Source of the DNA: Lachnospiraceae bacterium
GTDB lineage: Bacteria; Bacillota; Clostridia; Lachnospirales; Lachnospiraceae
NCBI GenBank assembly: GCA_017479935.1
Contig: JAFVBO010000068.1
Span: 1 to 44,036, forward strand
DNA length: 44,036 nt
Direction: 5' to 3'
Numbering within the stretch: the stretch's first letter is position 1; each line of letters begins with the position of its first letter. The notes under the pieces were generated by a model. It was not told where the DNA came from. It made no database searches and saw only the letters and a program-made list of their open reading frames with translations. Position numbers and translations under genes: made by a program. Of the stretch, positions 15,775 through 24,595 are shown one piece after another.

Positions 15775-18162
15775 ATGAGAAAGAGATGGACCCGGACGTT
15801 AGCGGCTCTTTTGTGCGGAGCTATGTTTCTCGGGAGCCTGGCTGCATGCGGCGGTGGCGGCAGTTCGACCGGCGCACCTTCAGGCGAGACAACGCCGGCG
15901 GCTACGGAAGCAGCGGAGCCTGTGGCGGGCGTAGATTTCCCGAAATATGGCGGGACGCCCGACAAGGCGGACATTCTGTATGCGTCCGCAATTGAGAACT
16001 ATAAGAAGACGGACTGGACGGCCGAGTGGATCTGGACGAAAGCCTGCTCGGAGGACAGCTACGTGGCCTTCCGCAAGACCTTTACGCTGGATTCGGATGT
16101 AGAGAACGCGACGGCGTTCATCTCTGCCGTGGATAAGTACGTCCTTTGGGTCAACGGCGAGATGATCGTGCTGGACGGATCCGTAAAGCGTGGAGCCACG
16201 CCGGTGGACAGCTATTATGACACGGTGAAGATTCCGAACCTGAAGAAGGGCGAAAATGTGATTGCTCTTTTGGTGGCCTTCAACGGCCGCAGCGGCGACG
16301 GCTCCATCGTGCCTATCGCGACGGACGCGGAGGGGGATGAGTACACCCAGGGCGGTCTGCTTTTTGAGATGAAGGCCGGAAATACGGTCATTGCGTCCGA
16401 TGCCAGCTGGAAGGCCACGCGCCATACTGCCTATAAAAACCGTGTGACGGGCGGGAAAGAGTACGTCCGCTATGAGCAGTCCAGCATGCTGGCGGAGCGC
16501 AACGTCTGGTACGACGCCCGGGAGAATATGGGCGAATTTACCGCTGCGGGCTATGACGACAGTGCGTGGGAGAACGCGTCCCGCATTGCAAAGGCGGGGG
16601 ATCTGCCCTTCGGTGATCTGTACGACGCGATCATCGCGCCTGTGAAATTCGAGGACGTGGTGGATTTTGAAAATGCGGCGGAGTACGTGGGTAAGGAGCT
16701 GACCGAGGACACGACCCTGACCTTAAACCTTCCCGGCAACATCCAGTTTACCTGGGAGATCGAGCTGGAAGCGCCGGCCGGCAAGAAGCTGACCGTCTAT
16801 ACCAATACCTATACGGACCGTGACAACCTGCCCAACTTCAAGGATACCTATGTCACCTGTGACGGTGCGCAGCGCTATGAAAACTACCCTTGGAGAAGCG
16901 GCTCGAAGCTGATCATCGAGGCGGAAGCCGGCGTGAAATTCACGAAACTGGGATATCGGAAATCTGGCTTTAACGGCGAATGGGCCGGCTCCTTTACCGC
17001 TTCGGACGAGGCGCTGACCCAGCTGTGGCAGGAGAGCTTAAACACGATTGCCATCTGTATGCGCGATACCTACATGGACTGCCCCGAGCGTGAGCGCGGA
17101 CCGTACATGGGGGATGCTTCCAACCAGATCGACGCGGCCCTGTACAGCTACGACGAAGGCGGCCTGGAGCTGACGAAGAAGGCTATCTTAGCCTGCCTTG
17201 GGTGGACGAAGGCGGACGGAGCCATTCCCTCCCGCGCACCGAGCGTGAAACCGCAGGAGATTCCAAATCAGTCCCTGGCTTTCATGACCAGCACCTATCA
17301 CTATTACCTGCATTCCGGCGATACGGAAACCATGACGGCGTACTACAAAGCCTTTGTGAATTATCTGCGGCTCTTTGAGATGGATGAAAACGGACTTCTT
17401 CCGCTCTACAGATCCGGTTCCTGGTCCTGGAATGACTGGGGAAACAAGGTCGATACGAACCTTCTGCAGCTGGGCTTCTATACCTACGCGCTGCGCCTTG
17501 CAAAGGAAGCGGCCGAAGATCTGGGAATGGAAGAGGATAGGGAATTCCTGGAGGAGCGCCTGTCTACCATCGAAGCAAACTGGCGCAGCGTCTACGCGCA
17601 GGAGGACGGTTTCCGTTCGGCGGATTCCACCTATGTGGATGAGCGCGGAAACGCCATGCTGGTTCTGGCCGGCCTGGCGAAGGAAGAAGATTATGAGCAG
17701 ATCACGAACGTGATCATGAGCACCTACGAAGCCAGCCCCTTCACGGAAAAATATATCCTGGAGGCCCTGTGCGTGATGGGTAAGCCGGATCTGGCCATCG
17801 AGCGCATGTTAAAGCGTTACGCCCCGATGTTAACGGACGAGTGGGATACCCTCTGGGAGCAGTATAACGATGTGGTGGGTACCTACAACCACGGCTGGAC
17901 CGCCGCCCCGCTGTACATTCTTTCCAAGTATGTGGCGGGTGTGCGCCCGACCGCTCCTGGCTTTGAAACATATGAAATTGTTCCGTTTGACGGCTTGGAG
18001 AGCTTCTCTTGCACCGTATGGAGCCCGAAGGGCCTGATCAAGGTCTCAAAGGAGGGAAGCACCCTGACGATTGACACCGCCGCGCAAGGCGGCACGCTGA
18101 TCCTTCCTTCCGGCGAGAAAGTTGCGTTGGAAGTTGGGGCGCAGACAGTTACGCTGAAGTAA
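15775..18162 (+). CDS. GH78-like alpha-L-rhamnosidase family lipoprotein
   Basis: A 795-residue surface lipoprotein. A signal peptide ends in lipobox LAAC with Cys25, followed by a Gly/Ser/Thr/Ala-rich tether. Next come a jelly-roll-like N-terminal domain (DWTAEWIWTKACSEDSYVAF...VLWVNGEMI, typical of GH78), a second beta domain, an (alpha/alpha)6 barrel and a C-terminal beta domain. The barrel holds DCPERERGPYMGDA at 435-448, aligned with the DCPxRDERxGW catalytic loop of GH78 but altered. The ATG at 15775 has AGGAGG 8 bases before it; the frame is open 67 codons further but that part reads as non-coding. It probably trims rhamnose-containing or related glycans outside the cell, fitting the nearby GH3 set. 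Confidence 0.85.
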   Translation: MRKRWTRTLAALLCGAMFLGSLAACGGGGSSTGAPSGETTPAATEAAEPVAGVDFPKYGGTPDKADILYASAIENYKKTDWTAEWIWTKACSEDSYVAFRKTFTLDSDVENATAFISAVDKYVLWVNGEMIVLDGSVKRGATPVDSYYDTVKIPNLKKGENVIALLVAFNGRSGDGSIVPIATDAEGDEYTQGGLLFEMKAGNTVIASDASWKATRHTAYKNRVTGGKEYVRYEQSSMLAERNVWYDARENMGEFTAAGYDDSAWENASRIAKAGDLPFGDLYDAIIAPVKFEDVVDFENAAEYVGKELTEDTTLTLNLPGNIQFTWEIELEAPAGKKLTVYTNTYTDRDNLPNFKDTYVTCDGAQRYENYPWRSGSKLIIEAEAGVKFTKLGYRKSGFNGEWAGSFTASDEALTQLWQESLNTIAICMRDTYMDCPERERGPYMGDASNQIDAALYSYDEGGLELTKKAILACLGWTKADGAIPSRAPSVKPQEIPNQSLAFMTSTYHYYLHSGDTETMTAYYKAFVNYLRLFEMDENGLLPLYRSGSWSWNDWGNKVDTNLLQLGFYTYALRLAKEAAEDLGMEEDREFLEERLSTIEANWRSVYAQEDGFRSADSTYVDERGNAMLVLAGLAKEEDYEQITNVIMSTYEASPFTEKYILEALCVMGKPDLAIERMLKRYAPMLTDEWDTLWEQYNDVVGTYNHGWTAAPLYILSKYVAGVRPTAPGFETYEIVPFDGLESFSCTVWSPKGLIKVSKEGSTLTIDTAAQGGTLILPSGEKVALEVGAQTVTLK

Positions 18163-18166
18163 ATGA

Positions 18167-18209
18167 AAAGCGCAGGCAAGTGAGAGAAAGAGTCACTTGC
18201 CTGCGCTTT
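18167..18209. terminator. Bidirectional terminator between convergent genes
   Basis: A perfect 17-bp stem (18167-18183 with 18193-18209) with a 9-base loop lies between the GH78-like gene and the minus-strand kinase (ends 18216). A- and T-runs flank it on both sides. Confidence 0.88.
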
Positions 18210-18215
18210 ATTTTG

Positions 18216-19568
18216 CTATCGCATGGCCAGGTGCGCCGGGAAGCTGACGGTGACGGAGAAAATGCCGTCGTCGGCGCTCAGGGCGATCTCGCCGCCGTAC
18301 TGCTCCGCCACGTAGCGGATACTCTTTGTGCCGAAGCCGTGCTGGGAGACGGCGCTTTTGGTGGTGACAGGCATGCCGTCCTCCAGCTTCAAGGTGCCGG
18401 AATAATAGTTGGACTCTTCGATCAAAAGCTGGTCCTCATGCCGGCCGCAGGTGAGCGTAATAAGTTTCTCCGCCGGGTCGGACAGGCGGGAAACCGCCTC
18501 GATGGCGTTGTCGAGGATGTTGCCGAACAGGGTATAGGTCTGAACCGGGGAGAGGAAGCGGAAATCCTTCCCGTTCGCCATGCAGGAAAGGGTGATCCCT
18601 TTTTGCTGGCAGACCAGGTTCTTCTCACATAAAATCACATCCAGAATGTCATTTCCGGTCTTGATATTGGAATCGTAAAATTCAACGGCCCGCCGCAAAT
18701 CAGACGCTTCTTCCTCTGTCAGCTTGCTTTCCACCCGGTTTAAAATGTGCTTCAGATCATGAATTTTGGCGTTAATGACGTCGATGTTGGCTTTTACATT
18801 TTCAAACTGGTTTTTCTCCTGCCGCATGAGCTGGTTTAAGGTGCTGATTTCCTGGTCCTTTTCGTTCTGGGTGAAGATACCGGAGGCGGCCAGCAGGGTG
18901 AAGAGGCCGAACAGGATGCAGGAGATTTTCATGGCGATGTTCATGGCCATGCTCTCGCCTTCATAGACGCGGGTGACACAGGTCAGGACATTGATGACGG
19001 CCACCGTAAAGACGGAGAGGAGCACGGTGTTGCGCCTGGTTCCCCGATCGCGGGAGAGCTTTCCCTTCGGGTAGAAGAGCCATAAAAGCACCAGAAACGT
19101 GCCGAGGCGGAAAAAGAAGAACAAAGCCCATTCCCAGTCCTGCACGCCTACGTAGGTGGGGCGGATAAGGGAGATGGTTTCCCGGTCGTTGATGCCCAGG
19201 AGGTTCTGGATAAGCGGATAGAGCTTGTTTCCGACCTGGTAAGCCGCCGTGCCGCGGGAGAAGGTGATCAGCAGTTCCTCTGTGCTGTCCTTCCAGCAGA
19301 AGGCCAGAAACAGCATATTTAAGAGGCTGATGGCCAGGTAGCAGAAGATGCGGGTCCCCATGCCGGGCAACTCTGTGTTCAGGATCGCCAGCAGGTAGGT
19401 CAGGATGACGCATTCCAGGAAGGCCAGGGCAATCCGTAGGAAAAAGACATCCCGTCTGGCCAGCCTGGCGGCAAACAAGCTGATGCATAGCTGGCATTCC
19501 AAGAAGGTCAGGATCAGTCCAAAGCCCTCAAAGGAATATTTTCCAAGAAATTGTATGATCAGAGCCAT
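18216..19568 (-). CDS. GHKL-domain sensor histidine kinase (AgrC-like)
   Basis: A 450-residue membrane kinase of the type paired with LytTR regulators. About six hydrophobic helices fill residues 1-215 (for example LGKYSFEGFGLILTFLECQL and LLSVFTVAVINVLTCV). A coiled coil follows, then a dimerisation helix with the likely phospho-acceptor His in AKIHDLKHILNRVE (about residue 270), and a GHKL ATPase with NILDNAIEAVSRL (N box) and HGFGTKSIRYVAEQYGG (G box). It lies 59 bases downstream of the regulator gene in the same transcript. AgrC relatives sense peptides, but no precursor peptide gene is visible nearby, so the signal is unknown. Confidence 0.88.
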   Translation of the reverse strand: MALIIQFLGKYSFEGFGLILTFLECQLCISLFAARLARRDVFFLRIALAFLECVILTYLLAILNTELPGMGTRIFCYLAISLLNMLFLAFCWKDSTEELLITFSRGTAAYQVGNKLYPLIQNLLGINDRETISLIRPTYVGVQDWEWALFFFFRLGTFLVLLWLFYPKGKLSRDRGTRRNTVLLSVFTVAVINVLTCVTRVYEGESMAMNIAMKISCILFGLFTLLAASGIFTQNEKDQEISTLNQLMRQEKNQFENVKANIDVINAKIHDLKHILNRVESKLTEEEASDLRRAVEFYDSNIKTGNDILDVILCEKNLVCQQKGITLSCMANGKDFRFLSPVQTYTLFGNILDNAIEAVSRLSDPAEKLITLTCGRHEDQLLIEESNYYSGTLKLEDGMPVTTKSAVSQHGFGTKSIRYVAEQYGGEIALSADDGIFSVTVSFPAHLAMR

Positions 19569-19627
19569 GATAGTTTTCGCATCCCTCCGAGGTCTGTATT
19601 TGCAAGAATGATACTGCTTGCAAGAAG

Positions 19628-20344
19628 TTAAGCTTTACCGGAAAGCCCCGCTGTATACTTGTGAAACTCCTCCAGGAAGCTTTTCCGCTTCGGGTAGCTG
19701 ATGGGGAGTTCTGTCCCGTTTACCTTGACGGTCAGCTTATCTACCGCCTCCACGAAGGCGAGGTTTACGAGCAGAAAACTGTTACATTTCGCAAATCCTT
19801 TTCCCTTCAGCTTTTCCTCCGCGTTTTTCATGGTGTCGTAGAGCCGGTGCTCGCCTGTTTGGGTGTGGTAAGTGCAGAAGTGCCCGCTTACCTCCACATA
19901 GGTGATCTCGGCCGGTTTCAGGCGCACGAAGCCGGTGGTCTGCTTTAAGAGGATGGTGTAGGAATCTTCTTTTTGCAGGCGGTTTAGGCCTTTCTGGATT
20001 TTGAGCTGAAATTCCTTGTAGGAAAGGGGCTTGATGATATAGTCCAGCGCTTCCACCTCGTAGCCGTTGATGGCGTACTGGCGGGCGGTTGTGATGAAGT
20101 AAAGAAGCACCTGGCTGTCCTTTTCCCGCAACACCCGGGCGGTATCGATGCCGTTTAGCTGCGGCATCATCACATCCAGAAACACCATGTCATAGCTTGG
20201 ATCGTAGGCATTCAGAAATTCCAACGGATTTTCGAAAACCGTGATCTCAAAAGCAATGTCATGCTCTTTTTCATAACGCTTCATGAGCTCGGTCAGGTGT
20301 CTGGACTGTTCAGGTTCGTCGTCTACAATGGCAATTTTGATCAT
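19628..20344 (-). CDS. LytTR-family response regulator
   Basis: A 238-residue regulator with a receiver domain (acidic pocket D8/D9, phospho-acceptor D57 in FLDVMMPQLNG, K105 in YIIKPLSY) and a C-terminal LytTR DNA-binding domain from about residue 130 (ILLKQTTGFVRLKPAEITYVE ... FAKCNSFLLVNLAFVE). GAGAGGGCGAGATAG precedes the ATG. It is the first gene of a two-gene operon with the GHKL kinase and is divergent from the GH3 cluster, which makes that cluster its most plausible target. LytTR proteins bind pairs of direct repeats; I could not define such a pair with confidence here. Confidence 0.92.
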   Translation of the reverse strand: MIKIAIVDDEPEQSRHLTELMKRYEKEHDIAFEITVFENPLEFLNAYDPSYDMVFLDVMMPQLNGIDTARVLREKDSQVLLYFITTARQYAINGYEVEALDYIIKPLSYKEFQLKIQKGLNRLQKEDSYTILLKQTTGFVRLKPAEITYVEVSGHFCTYHTQTGEHRLYDTMKNAEEKLKGKGFAKCNSFLLVNLAFVEAVDKLTVKVNGTELPISYPKRKSFLEEFHKYTAGLSGKA

Positions 20345-20392
20345 CTATCTCGCCCTCTCTTTATCTGAACGACATAATTTTGCTTATATTTC

Positions 20393-20421
20393 AGTATAAC
20401 AGCTATCAAAGATTTTTTCAA
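20393..20421 (-). promoter_or_regulatory. Promoter of the LytTR/GHKL operon
   Basis: Minus strand TTGAAA (complement of 20416-20421), a 17-base spacer and TATACT (20393-20398), about 50 bases before the regulator start codon. Confidence 0.65.
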
Positions 20422-20726
20422 TGGAGGAGTGGCGGTATTCAGGAAAACAAAAGGGAAATGTTTGCCGGCTGAATCAATATAGCATCCCCCCGCAAGCAGG
20501 ACCCCTCACAAGCAGCCCCTCGCAAGCCCCCAAACCTCCCAGGACAAATTCAAACAAACCAAAAGATAGGATGGAAAAAGCGAAGGTTGTGAGAGAGAAC
20601 TTGTCAAGTTTGAACAAAAATGATAAGAAGAAAACGCACATGGGGTTATAGAGCAAACCCGGAAGCCTTTTAAGAGTATCCGGATTTGCGCGGAAGCCCC
20701 TCTTTTAAGAAGAAGGAGGAGACATC
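20422..20726 (+). promoter_or_regulatory. Leader region of the GH3 cluster
   Basis: About 300 bases without a supported gene. A C-rich, nearly G-free stretch at 20483-20545 repeats AAGC-CCC units. A 13-base dyad AACTTGTCAAGTT sits at 20598-20610; TTGTCA inside it, with a 17-base spacer, leads to a weak TAAGAA -10 (20624-20629). AGAAGGAGGAG is the GH3 ribosome site. A regulated promoter is likely but its elements are not certain. Confidence 0.35.
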
Positions 20727-23684
20727 ATGAGAAGCAAGAATCCATGGAAGATTCCGGCGATGGCGTGTGCCATACTGACCGGGATCCTGGTGATCGGGAT
20801 CATAGTCAGCGGGTACTATGCCACGATGATCAATGCGGCGCTGGGAGCGGAAACGCAGAAGATCATACCGGGGGAGAATTCGCAGATTTTTTACTGGACC
20901 GCGTATGAGTCCGAGGAGGATCTGGTAGCCCGCGATATGGAAATCTGCCGCAGGCTGGAGGAAGAGGGCGCGGCGCTGTTGGTTAACAAGGACGGCGCGC
21001 TGCCGTTGGCACCGGACACGAAGTTTTCGCTGTTTTCCCAGTCCGTGGCCGATCCGGTGTTTACCGGAACCGGATCCGCGTTCATGTCGACCGGGGATGC
21101 GGTGAGCTTATACGGCGCGCTGGAGGCCAGCTTTGCCCCGGGGTGCGTGAACACCGAGCTGTGGAAATTTTACAAGACTTCCGGTTATAAGCGCGAAAAC
21201 GCCAAGCTGTCCGGCGGTAGCCCGGATCAGTACCGGATTAACGAGGTTCCGTGGAAGAAATATTCCGACGCGCTGAAAAAAACGTTCCCGGAGTACGGGG
21301 ATGTGGCGCTGGTCATGCTGTCCCGTTCTTCGGGCGAGGGCGCGGATCTGCCGTCCGGGCTGGCTGCGCTGGAACCGTACATGACGGGCGGCGACTATCT
21401 GCGCCTGTGCAAGGAGGAGCTTGAGCTGCTCGACAATCTGGCGCGCCTGAAAGAGGAGGGCGTGTTTCAGAAGATCGTTGTGCTGCTCAATTCTTCCAGC
21501 ACGCTGCAGTTGGATTTTGTGGACGACTACCCCATCGACGCCGTCTTATGGGTGGGCAATCTGGGCTTAAACGGCCTTCCGGGTGTGACGGACATCCTGG
21601 CCGGCAAGGTGAACCCTTCCGGGCGCATTGTGGATACCTTCTTAAAAGACAACCACGCGTCCCCGGCCATGCAGAACTACAAGGCGTTCCCGTACACGAA
21701 CGCGGATGAGCTGGGCCTGGCTTACGCGCAGAACAATACGGAGGCCGGCATTGATAAGTGCAACAAAAACTACGTGGTTTACCAGGAAGGCATCTACGTC
21801 GGCTACCGGTATTTTGAAACCCGTTACGAAGATATGGTCCTGGGACAGGGAAACGCCGGAGATTACGCGTATGCGGATGAGGTGGCCTTCCCCTTCGGAT
21901 ATGGCCTGAGCTATTCGAGCTTTGCCTACAGCCGCTTTGCGTTAAGTGACAAGGGCGACACCCTGGAGGTGACGGTGGACGTTACGAACACCTCGGCGGT
22001 GGACGGCAAGCATACGGTACAGATTTATTTCCAGTCCCCTTATACCGCGTACGACCGGGAGAACGGCGTGGAGAAAGCCGCGGTCGAGCTCTGCGGATTT
22101 GATAAGAAGGAGATTGCGGCCGGCGCGACCGAGCGCTTTACGATTTCGATCCGGAAGGACGATCTGACCAGCTACGACGCAAACGGCGCGAAGACGTACA
22201 TTCTGGACGCCGGCGACTATTACTTCACGGTCGGCACGGACGCCCACAACGCGATCAACAACATCCTGGCGGCCAAAAACGCCGATGCCTCCCGCATGCA
22301 GGGAGAGGGAGACGCTTCCCTGACGGCCGTCTGGAATAATCCGGCGCTGGATACGACTACCTACGCTGTGTCTTCCTACACGGGAAATCCCATCACCAAC
22401 CTGTTTGAGGAAGCAGACTTAAATAAATACGAGGGGGCGGACGGTCAGACGGTGACCTACCTGAGCCGGAGCGACTGGACTGGCACCTTCCCCACCCCGC
22501 AGTCCCTGTACGTGACGGACCAGATGTGGGCGGACGGCCTGACGCATGAAGAGAGCGGCAGAGCGGCCATCGCCGAGAAGATGAAAGCGCGTTACTTCGC
22601 CGATGCGGTTTTGGCGGAGAGCGGAAAGCCCAGCGAGTTAAACGCGATCGACTTAGTCGGCGTGGACTACCAGGATGCGCGCTGGGATGAACTGGTCAGC
22701 AAGCTTGCCTACACGGACATGCTGGATCTGATCTACAACGGAGCGTACAACACGCATGCGCTTCCGGCCATCAACCTGCCCGCCACGCAGCACGCGGACG
22801 GCCCGACGGGCTTTACCAAGAGCCTGATGGGCGGCTCCACGGGCATGGCATTTACGTCGGAGGACGTGATGGCGGCCACGTTTAACCTGGAGCTTTTAAC
22901 CGAGGTGGGCAAATGCATCGGCGAGGACATGATGCATGCCAACACCGGAACCAACGCGAGCGCGATGTGCGAGATTTACGCGCCCGGCGCGAACATTCAC
23001 CGCTCGCAGTATCTGGGGCGCCACAACGAGTATTATTCGGAGGACGGCTGGCTCTCCGGCGAGCTTTGCGCGGCCGAGGTGCGGGGCATCCTTTCCAAGG
23101 GCGTGCTGCCGAACGTCAAGCACTTTGCCTTAAACGATCAGGAGGAGGGACGCTACGGCATCTCCGTCTGGGCGAATGAGCAGGCGATCCGCGAGCTGTA
23201 TCTGGAGCCGTTCGAGGGAGCCGTGAGAGGCGGCGCGATGAACGTCATGTCCAGCTTCAACCGGATCGGCGTGGTATGGGCCGGCGCCCACCACGGTTTA
23301 ATGACCGGAATCCTTCGCGAGGAATGGGGCATGGAGGGCTCGACCGTGACGGATATGGCCTTAAATGCCCGCTACATGGACTGCCGTCTGGGCATTCTGG
23401 CCGGACAGGATATCTGGCTGGGACAGAAGGGCAGCATGGGTACACTGGACGGAAGCGAAAACGATCCGGCCATCACGAGCGCGGTGCACCGGGCGGTCAG
23501 GAACGTGGTGTACTCGGTCACCCATACCAATGCCATGAACATCGGAGACGCCACGGTAGTGGCCGTCACGCCTGCATGGCAGGTGGCGCTGTACAGCGTG
23601 ACCGGCGTCATGGCGGCGCTCACGCTCCTGTTTGCGGTCCTTGCGATTTTGCGCGGAAAGAAGCGGGAGCAGGAAGCGGCCTAA
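20727..23684 (+). CDS. Doubly membrane-anchored, permuted GH3 glycosidase, type A1
   Basis: A 985-residue glycoside hydrolase of family GH3 with reversed domain order. After a short basic N-terminus and a membrane helix (about 10-32) comes the alpha/beta sandwich domain normally found at the C-terminus, with SRSSGEGADLP whose E204 aligns with the usual acid/base Glu. A fibronectin-like domain follows (FPFGYGLSYSSF, VDVTNTSAVDGKHTVQIYF). The TIM barrel comes last, with IYAPGANIHRSQYLGRHNEYY, VKHFALNDQEEGRYG and the putative nucleophile D876 in TVTDMALN, where many GH3 enzymes have SDW. A final helix (WQVALYSVTGVMAALTLLF) and RGKKR anchor the other end. It probably acts on beta-linked sugars at the outer membrane face. 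Paralogue of the gene at 28899 (same length). Confidence 0.9.
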   Translation: MRSKNPWKIPAMACAILTGILVIGIIVSGYYATMINAALGAETQKIIPGENSQIFYWTAYESEEDLVARDMEICRRLEEEGAALLVNKDGALPLAPDTKFSLFSQSVADPVFTGTGSAFMSTGDAVSLYGALEASFAPGCVNTELWKFYKTSGYKRENAKLSGGSPDQYRINEVPWKKYSDALKKTFPEYGDVALVMLSRSSGEGADLPSGLAALEPYMTGGDYLRLCKEELELLDNLARLKEEGVFQKIVVLLNSSSTLQLDFVDDYPIDAVLWVGNLGLNGLPGVTDILAGKVNPSGRIVDTFLKDNHASPAMQNYKAFPYTNADELGLAYAQNNTEAGIDKCNKNYVVYQEGIYVGYRYFETRYEDMVLGQGNAGDYAYADEVAFPFGYGLSYSSFAYSRFALSDKGDTLEVTVDVTNTSAVDGKHTVQIYFQSPYTAYDRENGVEKAAVELCGFDKKEIAAGATERFTISIRKDDLTSYDANGAKTYILDAGDYYFTVGTDAHNAINNILAAKNADASRMQGEGDASLTAVWNNPALDTTTYAVSSYTGNPITNLFEEADLNKYEGADGQTVTYLSRSDWTGTFPTPQSLYVTDQMWADGLTHEESGRAAIAEKMKARYFADAVLAESGKPSELNAIDLVGVDYQDARWDELVSKLAYTDMLDLIYNGAYNTHALPAINLPATQHADGPTGFTKSLMGGSTGMAFTSEDVMAATFNLELLTEVGKCIGEDMMHANTGTNASAMCEIYAPGANIHRSQYLGRHNEYYSEDGWLSGELCAAEVRGILSKGVLPNVKHFALNDQEEGRYGISVWANEQAIRELYLEPFEGAVRGGAMNVMSSFNRIGVVWAGAHHGLMTGILREEWGMEGSTVTDMALNARYMDCRLGILAGQDIWLGQKGSMGTLDGSENDPAITSAVHRAVRNVVYSVTHTNAMNIGDATVVAVTPAWQVALYSVTGVMAALTLLFAVLAILRGKKREQEAA

Positions 23685-23722
23685 AGGATATGCGATGAGA
23701 AACCGAGGTTGTGCGAACCTAC

Positions 23723-23751
23723 TTGTGCGATTTTTTCGAACATGGTATGGT
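23723..23751 (+). promoter_or_regulatory. Possible internal promoter before lipoprotein A
   Basis: TTGTGC, a 17-base spacer and TATGGT lie about 85 bases before the lipoprotein start. TTGTGCGA occurs twice, 14 bases apart (23709 and 23723), giving a short direct repeat at the -35 position. Confidence 0.4.
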
Positions 23752-23834
23752 TTGCCTGCAACCGGGCAAAGGGCCCGAAAAAAACTTCTGGCGGCAAAAG
23801 AAGACCGCCTCAGACATGATAAGGAGGAAGAATT

Positions 23835-24467
23835 ATGAAGAAACTGATCGCAGCTGTTTTATCGGCACTGGTTATGGCATGCGCACTGACTGCGTGCGGC
23901 GGCGGAACAAACGCACCGGCGGCCGCAGGTAAGGTTACCGGCATCTACCTGTCCCCGGCGAACCTGTCCTACAGCAACATGAGACCCACCTACAACTACT
24001 ACACCACCACCTTCTCGCAGGAAGAACTGACCCTGATGGATGACAATACCTACTGCCTGATCCTGTCCTCCAGCACCTTCTCCGCTCTGGAGCTCGCTGA
24101 GAGCACCTCTGACGCGAAGGGCAATGAGCGTGGAAACTCCATCACTAAGATCTACGGCACCTATGAGAGCAAGGTGAACGACCTGGATGAGGACCTTTTA
24201 GACGTGACGCTGTCCGATCCTACCCGCGTTGTGAAGAGTTACGACCAGACCTACTGGCTGGATACCGACAACTGGACCGATGAAATGGGCAAGAAGGTTA
24301 TCCCTCCGACCGGTTATGATCAGACCACCGGCGCGGCCATCTACGATGAGAACGCGCAGCCGCTGACCGCTGCCCAGTACCTTGAGACCGTGAAGCTGGC
24401 CGTTAAGGATCTGCAGGTCAACAACAAGATGGCTTCCTTCGACTACACTGATTTTGGTGTAAACTAA
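23835..24467 (+). CDS. Small surface lipoprotein A in the GH3 cluster
   Basis: A 210-residue protein with a lipoprotein signal peptide (MKKLIAAVLSALVMACALTAC, lipid-attached Cys21) and a short Gly/Ala tether. The mature part is rich in Tyr, Thr and Asp with alternating strands (LTLMDDNTYCLILSSS, ITKIYGTYESKV, DLLDVTLSDP), suggesting a small beta-barrel or lipocalin-like fold. I do not recognise a named family. AAGGAGGAAGAATT gives a strong start and a terminator follows. Sitting between type A and type B GH3 genes, it could bind glycan or stabilise the enzymes; that is inference from position. Confidence 0.85.
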   Translation: MKKLIAAVLSALVMACALTACGGGTNAPAAAGKVTGIYLSPANLSYSNMRPTYNYYTTTFSQEELTLMDDNTYCLILSSSTFSALELAESTSDAKGNERGNSITKIYGTYESKVNDLDEDLLDVTLSDPTRVVKSYDQTYWLDTDNWTDEMGKKVIPPTGYDQTTGAAIYDENAQPLTAAQYLETVKLAVKDLQVNNKMASFDYTDFGVN

Positions 24468-24497
24468 GCAACTGAATAGAGTAAGCAGGAAATAAAG

Positions 24498-24540
24498 CGG
24501 GACCGCTTGGCCGAAAAAGCGGCTGGCGGTCCCGTTTTTA
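24498..24540 (+). terminator. Terminator after lipoprotein A
   Basis: CGGGACCGC (24498-24506) pairs with GCGGTCCCG (24526-24534), with an inner GCCG/CGGC stem, followed by TTTTTA. It probably makes lipoprotein A more abundant than the downstream genes. Confidence 0.85.
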
Positions 24541-24595
24541 CAACGAAACGGAAAGCGACATGCTTTCGGATTTAAGTGATCACGGGAGAAAAACT

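Noticed and set aside
20421-20651. 76-codon ORF in the GH3 leader
   Set aside because: Low-complexity, Pro/Ser/Lys-rich translation, no ribosome site, no recognisable motif; it overlaps the probable promoter.
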